NCBI RefSeq assembly: GCF_000421165.1 | Contig: NZ_ATWI01000009.1 | Coordinates: 186,001-250,000, forward strand | Length of the DNA stretch: 64,000 nucleotides | Reading direction: 5' to 3' | Source of the DNA: Marinobacter daepoensis DSM 16072 | GTDB lineage: Bacteria > Pseudomonadota > Gammaproteobacteria > Pseudomonadales > Oleiphilaceae | In this document: positions 35,713-43,887 of the stretch, one piece after another | Layout: every line of letters starts with the position of its first letter | Position numbering within the stretch: position 1 is the stretch's first letter | Notes under the pieces: generated by a model | The model's database searches: none | The model's input: the letters and a program-made list of their open reading frames with translations, nothing else | Told to the model about the DNA's origin: nothing | Program-made: the position numbers and the translations under genes

Positions 35713-36009
35713 ATGGATTACGGAGAAAGTGTTCAGAAAGTCCTCCTGCGGAAGATCCGCAAGGCCGAGCAGGATCTTCTGCAGCTCAAACTCGACTATT
35801 GCCGTTTTGTTTTTGGGCTGACTCACCGCACAACGGTGACCTCGCAGGGCCAGTCCTGGGTGGTCCGGGCGGTGGATGTAGACTCCATGGCCTACACCGA
35901 CGACGGCGAATTCACCAAGCCGGTCATCACCGGAACCTCCGTTACTGACGAATCCGCGAAGGAAATCATCACCCTGGGAACCGACTGGCAACTGGAAGCT
36001 GCTAGATAA
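35713..36009 (+). CDS. Small cytoplasmic protein, unknown
   Basis: A 98-residue protein from the ATG at 35713 (MDYGESVQKVLLRKIRKAEQ); a GTG three bases upstream is possible. The N-terminal third is helical and basic, the rest beta-rich (QSWVVRAVDVDSMAYTDDGE). Its end overlaps the convergent gene by 8 bp. Conserved-looking but not recognised. Confidence 0.6.
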   Translation: MDYGESVQKVLLRKIRKAEQDLLQLKLDYCRFVFGLTHRTTVTSQGQSWVVRAVDVDSMAYTDDGEFTKPVITGTSVTDESAKEIITLGTDWQLEAAR

Positions 36010-36562
36010 AAGCGTTGCTGGTGACCACCTCGTAAAGAGCTGAGCAGGCCGGAACGTGTCGATTGGCCTGCCAGAATTCCGCACCTTCCAATCCCGCCCG
36101 ATAACAGGCGAGCAGTACACTGCTCTGAGTCAGCGTGGAGATGGCCTGCAGCGCTTCAGCTTGCCGAATGCCTGTTTTCCGGCTCACGATCCCGGCAGCC
36201 ATGCCAGCCAGCGCTTCGGAGTGGCGAACAGGCTTGGGGCTGAGCGCACAGCTTGCACCATACAGCCAGGCGGCGGCGTAGGTCTGCACCGCTTGCGGTG
36301 CGTCGGTCAGAATCAGCCCATTTACCCGGCAGTCCCGTTCCTGCAACCCGGCCAGAATGTGAAGCTGAGAAAACAATTCGGTGCGATCCGGGGGCGCAAT
36401 GCCTTGAGACACGCCGGAACGTGTTGCTTTCTGCCCGGTAACGTTGTCTGCGGAGGCCGGCACCAACAGGTCCGATCTGGACAGGCTCACCATTCGGGCA
36501 GCCAATAGCGCCAGCAAAGTCAGTAGCCCCACTTCGGTGGCGGTCACCAATCCATGGACCAT
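36002..36562 (-). CDS. Membrane-anchored protein, unknown
   Basis: A 186-residue protein with an N-terminal helix (ATEVGLLTLLALLAARMV) and a mainly helical, alanine-rich remainder with three cysteines in the C-terminal half (GASCALS, LLACYRAG, VPACSAL). No family recognised. It is separated by 137 bp, without a supported feature, from the transporter operon to its right. Confidence 0.6.
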   Translation of the reverse strand: MVHGLVTATEVGLLTLLALLAARMVSLSRSDLLVPASADNVTGQKATRSGVSQGIAPPDRTELFSQLHILAGLQERDCRVNGLILTDAPQAVQTYAAAWLYGASCALSPKPVRHSEALAGMAAGIVSRKTGIRQAEALQAISTLTQSSVLLACYRAGLEGAEFWQANRHVPACSALYEVVTSNAFI

Positions 36563-36699
36563 CGGTTGCGTCTCCTCGAATTATGCAGGTAATAAAGGTG
36601 CTGATTGTAACTGTGTGTAACGTGGAGGGCAGGGGGCAAGCCTCAAAATGCCGATAAGGTCGGGGTTTCGGTTGAAAACTGTGATGCTTGTCCCAGTGG

Positions 36700-38166
36700 T
36701 CAGCAGCTCGGCATTGTCTGAAGCGCGAGTTTTCTGCGGATGAGCCGCCCCAGAGCGTCGATACCAATGTTCAGAAGTGCAGTAATCAGGATCAGAATCA
36801 TGGCGCGGTCAAACTGGATGTTCTGGATGGCGCTGTCGACGTAGAAGCCCAGGGTGTAGATGCCGAGAATCCCGAGGATGGCGGTTTCCCGCATGATAAT
36901 TTCCCAGCGGTAAAACAGAAACGCCAGAAAAGAGCGGTAAACCCGGGGCACCAGCTCCCAGCTGTAGCGGGAAAGCCCCTTGGGCGCATCTGGCCGAAGT
37001 TTCAGGCTGTTGGTCTGCCGCCCGATCAGATGCCCAATGATGCCGCCATTATGGAGAGCCAGCGCGACCACCGCGGGCAACATGGATGGCCCCCAGAGCT
37101 GCAGCAGAATGTAGGCCAGAATGTATTCCGGGGTGGATCGCGCAATAACCAGAAATACATGGCCGGAGGTGCGCCGGACTGGCCCTCCGAAGTGGCTTGA
37201 GATCAGTGGGAAGGCCAGAAGAGCCAGGATGCCGGTGGCCACCAGTGCGATCTGGGTAAGCACTACGGTATTCCAGATGCCGGGCAGCGCTTCGGTAACC
37301 ATGACATCGCCGAACCAATGCGTGAATGCCGCCAGGCCCTCTCCGCTGCGGATAGGCGACGGAATGATGTCTTCTGTGAAAAAACGCTCCACATTACCCC
37401 AGACAATGGGCAGGCCTTCGCCAAGAAAAAACGGTGCCGCGAGAATATAGAAAGGCAGCAGTTTGGGCCGAACCCACAGTGGCATGGTGGCAATCAGCAG
37501 GTAAAACAGGATCAGCATGGCACCGGCATCGGAATACAGGCCCTGAGAAAACGACGATTCCAGATAAAACCCCAGGGTTGGCAGCCCGACAAAGCCCAGG
37601 ATAGCCGACGATCGCAGGCCACACTCCAGGCGGTAAGCGGTGTAGGTTCTCATCTGGACCCAGCAATCCGGGATGCGGGCGTAGAGAAAAGCGGCCAGGG
37701 ACGATGTTCCGGGTGGCAGCAGGCGCGCGGGCTCCGGGTCTGCTTCGTCCAGTATTTCCGAATAGACTTTGGCAAAGATACCGGCGTAGGGGATCGCGAT
37801 GGCCAGCACGCCGGTCAGTGGGTGAAAACCAAAAAACTGTAAAAAAATCAGCGCCCAGAAAAGCTCGTGGATGGCGCGGATAAAAGCGCAGAACACCCGG
37901 ACCGGAAGGGAGCGGTAAACCAGGGCCAGCAGAAATCCGCAGATGCTGCCCAGCGTTACTCCGACAAACGCGAAGGCGACGGTGCGCAGAAGCGCCGTCA
38001 TCAGCCCTTCTGTACTGAAAAAGTTTGGCGTGGCAACGCCGAGAAAGAACTGGCCGAGATCCTGCCAGGGGTTGGCCGTGGTGATCGCAATGTCCGCCAC
38101 CAGAACACCTGCCACAGCCAGGGCAAGAAACAGAAAGCTTATCCGGACGGTGGGGTAGGCAAACAT
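36700..38166 (-). CDS. PhnE-type ABC permease, two permease domains in one chain (putative selenate transporter)
   Basis: A 488-residue permease. Two copies of a binding-protein-dependent transport domain are present: the first with IHELFWALIFLQFFG and AIPYAGIFAKVYSEILDE near residues 90-130, the second with RSTPEYILAYILLQLWG and ALALHNGGIIGHLIGR near 335-380. PhnE proteins usually have one copy (about 260 aa); the duplication lets one chain act as a full permease. It follows the ATPase gene by 18 bp in a binding protein-ATPase-permease operon. The binding protein points to selenate or a related oxyanion rather than phosphonate. Confidence 0.85.
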   Translation of the reverse strand: MFAYPTVRISFLFLALAVAGVLVADIAITTANPWQDLGQFFLGVATPNFFSTEGLMTALLRTVAFAFVGVTLGSICGFLLALVYRSLPVRVFCAFIRAIHELFWALIFLQFFGFHPLTGVLAIAIPYAGIFAKVYSEILDEADPEPARLLPPGTSSLAAFLYARIPDCWVQMRTYTAYRLECGLRSSAILGFVGLPTLGFYLESSFSQGLYSDAGAMLILFYLLIATMPLWVRPKLLPFYILAAPFFLGEGLPIVWGNVERFFTEDIIPSPIRSGEGLAAFTHWFGDVMVTEALPGIWNTVVLTQIALVATGILALLAFPLISSHFGGPVRRTSGHVFLVIARSTPEYILAYILLQLWGPSMLPAVVALALHNGGIIGHLIGRQTNSLKLRPDAPKGLSRYSWELVPRVYRSFLAFLFYRWEIIMRETAILGILGIYTLGFYVDSAIQNIQFDRAMILILITALLNIGIDALGRLIRRKLALQTMPSC

Positions 38167-38184
38167 GAGGCGAATCAGGGCCTG

Positions 38185-38835
38185 TCAGTAGAGTTCAGAG
38201 ATATCGGCGGTGGTCAGCTGGCTGGCTGGTGCATCCAGCGCAATCTGGCCGTCCTGAATGCCGATAATACGGGAACAGTGAGCGAGGGCCATCTCTACGT
38301 CGTGCAAAGCGACGATGCTGGTCGCAAATTGCTGGGTAAGCATAGCCATGACCTGCCAGGCCATAGGGCCGTCAAGAGCGGAAATCGGTTCGTCTGCGAG
38401 CAGGGTCGGGGCCTGGCGATAAATGGCCCGGGCAATGGCCACGCGCTGGCGCTGGCCGCCGGAGAGCGCTGCGGTCGGAACCCACAGTTTTTCAGGGATT
38501 CCCAGTTCACGGAGTAGGGTCCGCACGGCGTCTTTATCTCGCCGGAAAGGGCGGACAAGTGTCACGGTGTTATACCAAGAAGGGTGCTGGTCGAGCTGCC
38601 CCATAAAGACGTTGTGGAAGACGGGGAGTGCATTCACCAGCCCCAGGTTTTGAGGGATCAGAGAAGCCTCGCCATCCAGCCGGTCATACAGCAGCCGGAT
38701 CAGGGTAGATTTGCCAGCACCACTTTTACCAACCAGTCCAACGTGTTCCCCCTTCTGTACGGAGAAAGAGAGCGGGCCAATGACCCGCTCTCCGTCAAAG
38801 CTGGCTGTCAGGCCATTAAAATCATAGCCTGACAT
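38185..38835 (-). CDS. PhnC-type ABC transporter ATP-binding protein (putative selenate transporter)
   Basis: A 216-residue ATPase with Walker A LVGKSGAGKSTLIRLL near residue 35, signature LSGGQRQRVAIARAIY near 123, Walker B TLLADEPISALD near 143 and the switch histidine in ALHDVEMAL. It is shorter than typical PhnC (about 260), lacking the C-terminal extension. Its ATG overlaps the binding-protein stop by one base (TAATG). Confidence 0.88.
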   Translation of the reverse strand: MSGYDFNGLTASFDGERVIGPLSFSVQKGEHVGLVGKSGAGKSTLIRLLYDRLDGEASLIPQNLGLVNALPVFHNVFMGQLDQHPSWYNTVTLVRPFRRDKDAVRTLLRELGIPEKLWVPTAALSGGQRQRVAIARAIYRQAPTLLADEPISALDGPMAWQVMAMLTQQFATSIVALHDVEMALAHCSRIIGIQDGQIALDAPASQLTTADISELY

Positions 38836-39713
38836 TAATCGAGGATTCCGATGTTTTCCGCCGTCGCACGAATGGGCTCATAGTCATCGTTGGAGGCGGG
38901 AATGAACCCCGAGCGAGGGAAGCTCTCCAGCAGTGCCGGGTCATCAAGGCTCAGCAGGGCTTCGGTAACCTTCTGCTTGAACCCTTCTCCGAAACGCTCA
39001 TCGACATCCCCGCGGATGGTCCATTGGTAATCCGGGTAACTTGGGGTTTTCCAGACAACCTGAACGGCGTCGGTGTCAATGTTGCCGTTTTCCAGCTCTT
39101 TCTCCCATACCTGAAAGTTGAGTGCGCCGACCTGATAGGTGCCGGCTTCCACCAGTCGCAGTGTACGGGTATGGTTGCCACTGAATCCAACACGAGAGAA
39201 CAGATCTTCTGGTGCTTTGCTGAACACGTCACGTAGGTAGAATTCGGGCATCAGACGGCCTGAGGTTGAGCCCTTTGAACCAAAGGTAAAGGTTTTACCG
39301 GCCAGATCGTCGCCCAGCTCGTCCAGGCTGTCGGCTGGCTTTACCCCGGAGGCGGTGTTGGCAATGAAATAGGTTTCGAAGGCTTCGTCTTCAACGCCCT
39401 GAGCGATGGCCTCTGACCCTGGCACCAGGCGCCGGGCCTGTACGCCGGACAAGCCGCCGAACCAGGCCAGTTGAACCTGATTGTTACGGAAGGCAGAGAC
39501 CGCAGCAGCGTAGGACTTGACCGGGATGTAACGCACCTCAACGTCCAGTTGCTCCTGCAAATAATCGGCTACTCCCCGGAAACGCTCGACCAGCTTGGTT
39601 TCGTCTTCGTCCGGTATGGCGGTAAAGACAAAAGTGTCGGCCTGAGCGGAACTGGCGGCAGACAGGGCAAGAAAGCCGGCGGCCAGCCATTTTTTCAAAG
39701 GGCTCATTGTCAT
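38835..39713 (-). CDS. PhnD-like substrate-binding protein, putative selenate ABC transporter
   Basis: A 292-residue periplasmic protein with a signal peptide (KKWLAAGFLALSAASSAQA, cleavage before DTF). The body FTAIPDEDETKLVERFRGVA, FRNNQVQLAWFGGLSG and FTFGSKGSTSGRLMPEFYLR follows the PhnD fold, and closely resembles the group annotated as putative selenate-binding because it co-occurs with selenium genes. The SenB-like gene is divergent 166 bp away, which supports that assignment. AAAGGAA precedes the ATG at 39713. Ligand not proven. Confidence 0.85.
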   Translation of the reverse strand: MTMSPLKKWLAAGFLALSAASSAQADTFVFTAIPDEDETKLVERFRGVADYLQEQLDVEVRYIPVKSYAAAVSAFRNNQVQLAWFGGLSGVQARRLVPGSEAIAQGVEDEAFETYFIANTASGVKPADSLDELGDDLAGKTFTFGSKGSTSGRLMPEFYLRDVFSKAPEDLFSRVGFSGNHTRTLRLVEAGTYQVGALNFQVWEKELENGNIDTDAVQVVWKTPSYPDYQWTIRGDVDERFGEGFKQKVTEALLSLDDPALLESFPRSGFIPASNDDYEPIRATAENIGILD

Positions 39714-39747
39714 TGTGATTCATTCCTTTGCGAGGTGTGGGGTGAAA

Positions 39748-39806
39748 AACCGAAACGGTTAAAACGAACTGGTTCAGGATACCGCGATTTCAGTGAACTC
39801 TGAACC
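39748..39806. promoter_or_regulatory. Inverted repeats between the selenate transporter and senB-like genes
   Basis: AACCG-AAA-CGGTT at 39748-39760 is a 5-bp dyad. GGTTCAG at 39771-39777 is matched by CTGAACC at 39800-39806. Both lie in the 166-bp divergent region and could hold operators for the two transcripts. No known regulator motif is recognised. Confidence 0.35.
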
Positions 39807-39879
39807 GGTATACGCGGTCTGGCTTTACCTGGAGCTGTACCAGAGGCAGAATTTTCATGAATTCCTATAAGTGGTCACC

Positions 39880-40845
39880 ATGAAACTGACAATTGTGACG
39901 CCGGCGGGGCCGGATTCAAAAGCGGGCAATCGCGCAACGGCGATGCGTTGGCAGCAGTTGCTTGAATCAGCGGGCCATCAGGTGGAGGTACTGACGGATT
40001 ATCAGGGCGAAGACACCGACTGCCTGTTAGCGCTTCACGCCTGGCGAAGCGCCAGTGCAATTAAAAACTACCGGGCCGCGTGGCCGGGAAAGCCCCTGAT
40101 TGTGGTGCTGACAGGCACGGACATTTACCGGCATCAGCATGAGTTTCCGGACATTACGCTGGCATCGATGGATACCGCCGATCTGCTGATTGGCCTCCAT
40201 GACCGGGTAGCCGATGATATCCCGGTGCGGTATCACGATAAGCTGCTGTGCCTGCGGCAATCGGCGCCGGAACCTGCCGTCAGGGGCGGCTCCCGTGCCG
40301 AACCCGGTCAGTTCCAGATCTGTGTTATAGGCCACCTGCGCGACGAAAAGGATTCGCTTCGTGCGGCCTGGGCCTGCGATCATCTGCCGGAGGAGTCCAC
40401 GATTGTGGTGTCGTGTGCGGGCAAAGCGCACAGCGAGGAATGGCGCGAAAAGGCTCTGGATGAAAGCCGGTCGAACCCTCGCTTTCATTACCTCGGAGAG
40501 CTGAACAAAGCCGAACTTGAAAATCTGATGGCGGTCAGTCAGGTGATGGTCATCAGTTCGATCATGGAGGGCGGGGCCAACGTTGTCTCAGAGGCGTGCC
40601 GGGCGGGATTGCCCGTGCTGGCGTCGGATGTTCCCGGGAATCGCGGGTTACTGGGAGACGACTACCCAGGATACTTTCCGGTGAAGGATGATCAGGCATT
40701 GGCTCGGCTGATGTGGCGGGCAGAGTCCGACGGTGACTTCCTGGCACGGCTGAGGGCCGGGGTGGAGGCGCTGGCTCCGACGTTCACGCCGGATCAGGAA
40801 CGGATTAGCCTTGAGATGGCATTGGCAAGAATCAAAAAGGGGTAG
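39880..40845 (+). CDS. senB: SenB-like selenosugar synthase (GT4-fold glycosyltransferase)
   Basis: A 321-residue glycosyltransferase. It begins MKLTIVTPAGPDSKAGNR, then TAMRWQQLLESAGHQVEVL, LLALHAWRSA and LTGTDIYRH, and ends with the GT4 donor block SIMEGGANVVSEACRAGLPV. This matches TIGR04348, the family of SenB, which in Variovorax joins selenophosphate to a UDP-sugar in selenoneine synthesis. The ATG at 39880 fits the family N-terminus; a GTG at 39871 is in frame. No senA (EgtB-like) or senC (SelD-like) gene is in the window. The symbol is based on sequence resemblance and the adjoining selenate-type transporter. Confidence 0.75.
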   Translation: MKLTIVTPAGPDSKAGNRATAMRWQQLLESAGHQVEVLTDYQGEDTDCLLALHAWRSASAIKNYRAAWPGKPLIVVLTGTDIYRHQHEFPDITLASMDTADLLIGLHDRVADDIPVRYHDKLLCLRQSAPEPAVRGGSRAEPGQFQICVIGHLRDEKDSLRAAWACDHLPEESTIVVSCAGKAHSEEWREKALDESRSNPRFHYLGELNKAELENLMAVSQVMVISSIMEGGANVVSEACRAGLPVLASDVPGNRGLLGDDYPGYFPVKDDQALARLMWRAESDGDFLARLRAGVEALAPTFTPDQERISLEMALARIKKG

Positions 40846-40865
40846 GCCAAAGCCCACCCCTTTTA
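40835..40865. terminator. Bidirectional terminator between senB-like and phasin-like genes
   Basis: AAAA-GGGGT-A-GGC at 40835-40847 pairs with GCC-C-ACCCC-TTTT at 40852-40864, with one mismatch and a CAAA loop. It includes the stop codon of the senB-like gene and serves the convergent gene ending at 40891 as well. Confidence 0.85.
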
Positions 40866-40890
40866 TTCGATCTGGTCTTGTTTCGGCCAG

Positions 40891-41550
40891 TTATGAAAGC
40901 ACTTTGCTGGCTTCGGCAGAGAACTGGCTGAAGCCTCTCACGCCTTTGAAGGCCTCCAGTTTCTGCTTGTCGGCATCACTTGGGTTGGCGATCTGTTCAA
41001 TCGACGTAATGCCGGCTTCTTTCATTTTTTTGGCGGTGGCCGGCCCAATTCCCTTCACGCGGGTCAGGTCGGAATTGTCCGCGGGCTTGGCGGCCTTGTT
41101 CGGGGCCGCCGCTTTGGTGGTTTTGGGTTTCGCTGCCGCAGGTTTCTTGGGAGCAGGCTTGGCAGGCGTGGCTTTTTTAGCCGGGGAGGCCTTCTTGCTC
41201 TGAGGTTTGCTTTCCGTGGCTTTCGCTTTTGCCGGTGCTTTGCTCTCCGGGGCTGATTTCTCTGAGTCTCGGGAAGCTACGCCAAGCTTTTCCAGCAGCG
41301 CAGATTGCAGTTCATGGAACTCGTTCATGCGGCGTTCAAACTCATCGTTGAAGCGCTTCATTTCCCGGTCGCGGAGTTCGTCCATGTCCTTGAGGAGCTT
41401 GCGTACGGGCTCCTGAACCTGGCTCTGCAGCGTATCGAACTGCTTGAGTGCGTCGTTGATCAAACCTTCGATCTGGGCCGAGGTTTTTTCAAATTCCTTA
41501 TTCACTTTCTTGACGATCTTATCAACGCTCGGTTTGGCTTTTTTGGCCAT
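40891..41550 (-). CDS. Phasin-like coiled-coil protein with basic linker and HhH domain
   Basis: A 219-residue protein in three parts. Residues 1-95 are a long amphipathic helix region (VNKEFEKTSAQIEGLINDAL, MKRFNDEFERRMNEFHELQ) like phasins. Residues 100-165 are a low-complexity K/A/P linker resembling histone H1 tails. Residues 168-219 form a helix-hairpin-helix fold (LTRVKGIGPATAKKMKEAG). Such a build suggests binding to PHA granules and DNA at once, as PhaF does. The ATG at 41550 is chosen; no PHA synthase is in the window. Confidence 0.75.
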   Translation of the reverse strand: MAKKAKPSVDKIVKKVNKEFEKTSAQIEGLINDALKQFDTLQSQVQEPVRKLLKDMDELRDREMKRFNDEFERRMNEFHELQSALLEKLGVASRDSEKSAPESKAPAKAKATESKPQSKKASPAKKATPAKPAPKKPAAAKPKTTKAAAPNKAAKPADNSDLTRVKGIGPATAKKMKEAGITSIEQIANPSDADKQKLEAFKGVRGFSQFSAEASKVLS

Positions 41551-41598
41551 GGGGTATGTCTCCTTACGAAAGGGATTGCAGATGAAAAGCAACGGGTA

Positions 41599-41997
41599 TC
41601 AAGCCATTTGGCGCATGCTGGAAGCGGGGCCTGGGCCCCGCCGGGATTTCAGACTCTGCTTTTTTAGCAATACTTCCCTGATGCGCCTGAGTTTATCGGA
41701 AACCGGCGATCCATCCCTGCCGTCAAGCTCAACAAAATCAAGGGAGTAAAAGAAGTTGCTACAGTGCTTTCTCTTTTCCGTCACGAGCCCGGTGACCCCT
41801 TCAGCCCGGATTTCCTCAAAAGGCATATCCATGATCAGATCGAGTACAACCGTGTCGCCGGGGTCAAACAATTTGTCTGTTTTCATCACGCAGCCGTAGC
41901 TGTCGAGTTCGTAAAGTCGCGCTTCGACGGTTTCCTTGCGAAAAATGCCATGGCGGATGCGGAAACGCGCGACCAGATCCGGTAATTCTTCGTTCAT
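41599..41997 (-). CDS. PilZ-like domain protein (degenerate motif)
   Basis: A 132-residue protein. RFRIRHGIF gives an RxxxR-type element and DPGDTVVLDLIMDMPFEEIR with YSLDFVELD follow the PilZ beta-barrel order. The second c-di-GMP motif, usually D/NxSxxG, reads ELDSYG, which does not fit, so nucleotide binding may be weak or lost. The C-terminal tail is basic (KKQSLKSRRGPG). ATG at 41997 is preferred over one at 42015. It lies alone between the phasin-like gene and the nitrilase fusion. Confidence 0.55.
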   Translation of the reverse strand: MNEELPDLVARFRIRHGIFRKETVEARLYELDSYGCVMKTDKLFDPGDTVVLDLIMDMPFEEIRAEGVTGLVTEKRKHCSNFFYSLDFVELDGRDGSPVSDKLRRIREVLLKKQSLKSRRGPGPASSMRQMA

Positions 41998-42158
41998 GGA
42001 ACGCTTTCTCTGCAATTGGGATCGGCCAGATAGTGTGAACAGTAATTAAACAATAGACTGGGCGTTCATTTTTAGCAATGCCGTCAGCCATCTACCGTAC
42101 TGCTTTCATGGAAACGGTCAAGGTTTGGCCCCGTTTGCCGGGGGCCGAACCCGTCCGG

Positions 42159-43679
42159 TTATCGTGTTTTCAGCTCGTAAAGATCAACACGTCGATCTTT
42201 CAGATTGGTGACAGAACCTTCGTTACGGACCAGCTTGAGTTTTTCCAGATCCATGTCTGAGAACATGATCATTTCGGTATTCGGTGTAGTTTCTGCCATC
42301 ACCGCATCGTGGGGGAAGGCAAAATCCGAAGGGGAGAATACCGAAGACTGGGCATACTGAACATCCAGATTTTCAACTTTGGGCAGGTTGCCCACGCTGC
42401 CGGTGATCACCACATAGCATTCGTTTTCAATCGCCCGGGCCTGGGCGCAGTGGCGAACCCGAAGGTAGCCGTTCTTGGTGTCGGTCCAGAAGGGCACGCA
42501 GATAATGTCTACATCCTGATTTGCGGCTATGCGGCCAAGTTCCGGAAATTCGATGTCGTAGCAGATGAGGATCGCAACCCGTCCGGCGTCGGTTTCAAAC
42601 ACCTGGAAACGGTCACCACCTTCAATCACCCAGTCCCGGCGTTCGTGGGGGGTGATGTGAACCTTCCGCTGCTCATCCACGCGGCCATCCCGATGGCAAA
42701 GGTAGGAGACATTGTAAACCCGATCGTTTTCAATCAGCGGCATAGAACCGGTGATGATGTTGATGTTGTAGCTCACTGCCATCTCAGACATTTCGTTCCG
42801 AAACTGCTCGGTGAACCCCGCCAGGAAGCGGATAGCCCGGGTCTGGTCCATCTGGTCGGTCAGGCCCATCAGGGGCGCGTTGAAAAACTCCGGAAACAGT
42901 GCGAAATCGCTTTTGTAATCGGAGAGCGCATCGACAAAATATTCCACCTGCTTCAACACCTCTTCAACCGAGGTAAACTCACGCATCTGCCATTGTACGG
43001 CCCCCATGCGTACCTGGGTTTTCTTCACATCAAGAACCGGAGAGGGCGGCGTGTAAAGGATGTTGCGCCACTCCAGCAGGGTCGCGTAGCCCAGGGATTT
43101 CTGGTCTTCCGGCAGGTACTTGTGCATTAACCGGGTAACCTGGAAGTCGTTGGAGAGCTGGAAGGTCAGGATCGGATCGTAGATGTCTTTCCGGTCAACA
43201 CGCTGGATGTATTCTTCCGGCGTATATTGTTCTGCGTATTTGAAGTAGCTGGGAATGCGGCCGCCAGCCAGGATGGCCCTCAGGTTCATGGACCGGCACA
43301 ACTCTTTGCGGGCTTCGTACAGGCGGCGGCCCAGCCGGTACCCGCGGTATTCCGGATCGATGAACACGTCGAGGCCGTAAAGCGAATCGCCATTGGGGTT
43401 GTGCCAGATTTTTTCGTTACGAAGGATCAGGTCGTCGTAGGCGTGGGGGTTGCTGAACCTTTCGTATTTCACGCAGACGGTCAGGGCCACGGCAACCAGC
43501 TGGCCATTGTCCTCAATGCAGATCTGCCCGTCCGGAAACTGCTCCACCAGAGCCTTGATGGTCTCCTTTGGCCAGGCCCCACCGATATCGTCGTATACCC
43601 GGTCCATCAGGTCCTGTAGCTGGTTGTAGTCTTCCAGGTTCAGGTTACGCAGATTCAGGTGCAATTCTTCGTGGGCCAT
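42159..43679 (-). CDS. GNAT acetyltransferase-nitrilase fusion
   Basis: A 506-residue two-domain protein. Residues 1-205 are a GNAT domain with the acetyl-CoA loop DPEYRGYRLGRRLYEARKEL. Residues 220-500 are a carbon-nitrogen hydrolase with the catalytic E-K-C triad in LFPEFFNAP, RKVHITPHERRDW and VAILICYDIEFPELGR. The fusion is known in many bacteria but its substrate is not. The ATG at 43679 has GGAGAGTC upstream; the upstream in-frame start at 43727 has none. Monocistronic, divergent from the chemoreceptor. Confidence 0.9.
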   Translation of the reverse strand: MAHEELHLNLRNLNLEDYNQLQDLMDRVYDDIGGAWPKETIKALVEQFPDGQICIEDNGQLVAVALTVCVKYERFSNPHAYDDLILRNEKIWHNPNGDSLYGLDVFIDPEYRGYRLGRRLYEARKELCRSMNLRAILAGGRIPSYFKYAEQYTPEEYIQRVDRKDIYDPILTFQLSNDFQVTRLMHKYLPEDQKSLGYATLLEWRNILYTPPSPVLDVKKTQVRMGAVQWQMREFTSVEEVLKQVEYFVDALSDYKSDFALFPEFFNAPLMGLTDQMDQTRAIRFLAGFTEQFRNEMSEMAVSYNINIITGSMPLIENDRVYNVSYLCHRDGRVDEQRKVHITPHERRDWVIEGGDRFQVFETDAGRVAILICYDIEFPELGRIAANQDVDIICVPFWTDTKNGYLRVRHCAQARAIENECYVVITGSVGNLPKVENLDVQYAQSSVFSPSDFAFPHDAVMAETTPNTEMIMFSDMDLEKLKLVRNEGSVTNLKDRRVDLYELKTR

Positions 43680-43792
43680 TGATGACTCTCCATGGGTTGA
43701 CGTGAAGTGCAGGGCAGCATTGCCCAACGCATTCTAGCAGAAGGGGCTCTCCATCACTCGTGCTGGCATCGCTTCGTGCACAGGGCGTTTAC

Positions 43793-43819
43793 TAAAGTAA
43801 TCCCGTTATCGGCCGACAC
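43793..43819 (+). promoter_or_regulatory. Sigma28 (FliA)-type promoter of the chemoreceptor gene
   Basis: TAAAGTAA at 43793-43800 and GCCGACAC at 43812-43819 are separated by 11 bases, matching the FliA consensus TAAAGTTT-N11-GCCGATAA in both boxes and in spacing. It lies 69 bp before the GTG start of the chemoreceptor, so the gene is likely in the late flagellar/chemotaxis regulon. Confidence 0.75.
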
Positions 43820-43887
43820 AATCGGTAACGGCGAAACCGGACGTTGCGTCTTATCATAGCCGGTGTTCATCAGAAGGAGCTCCCACC

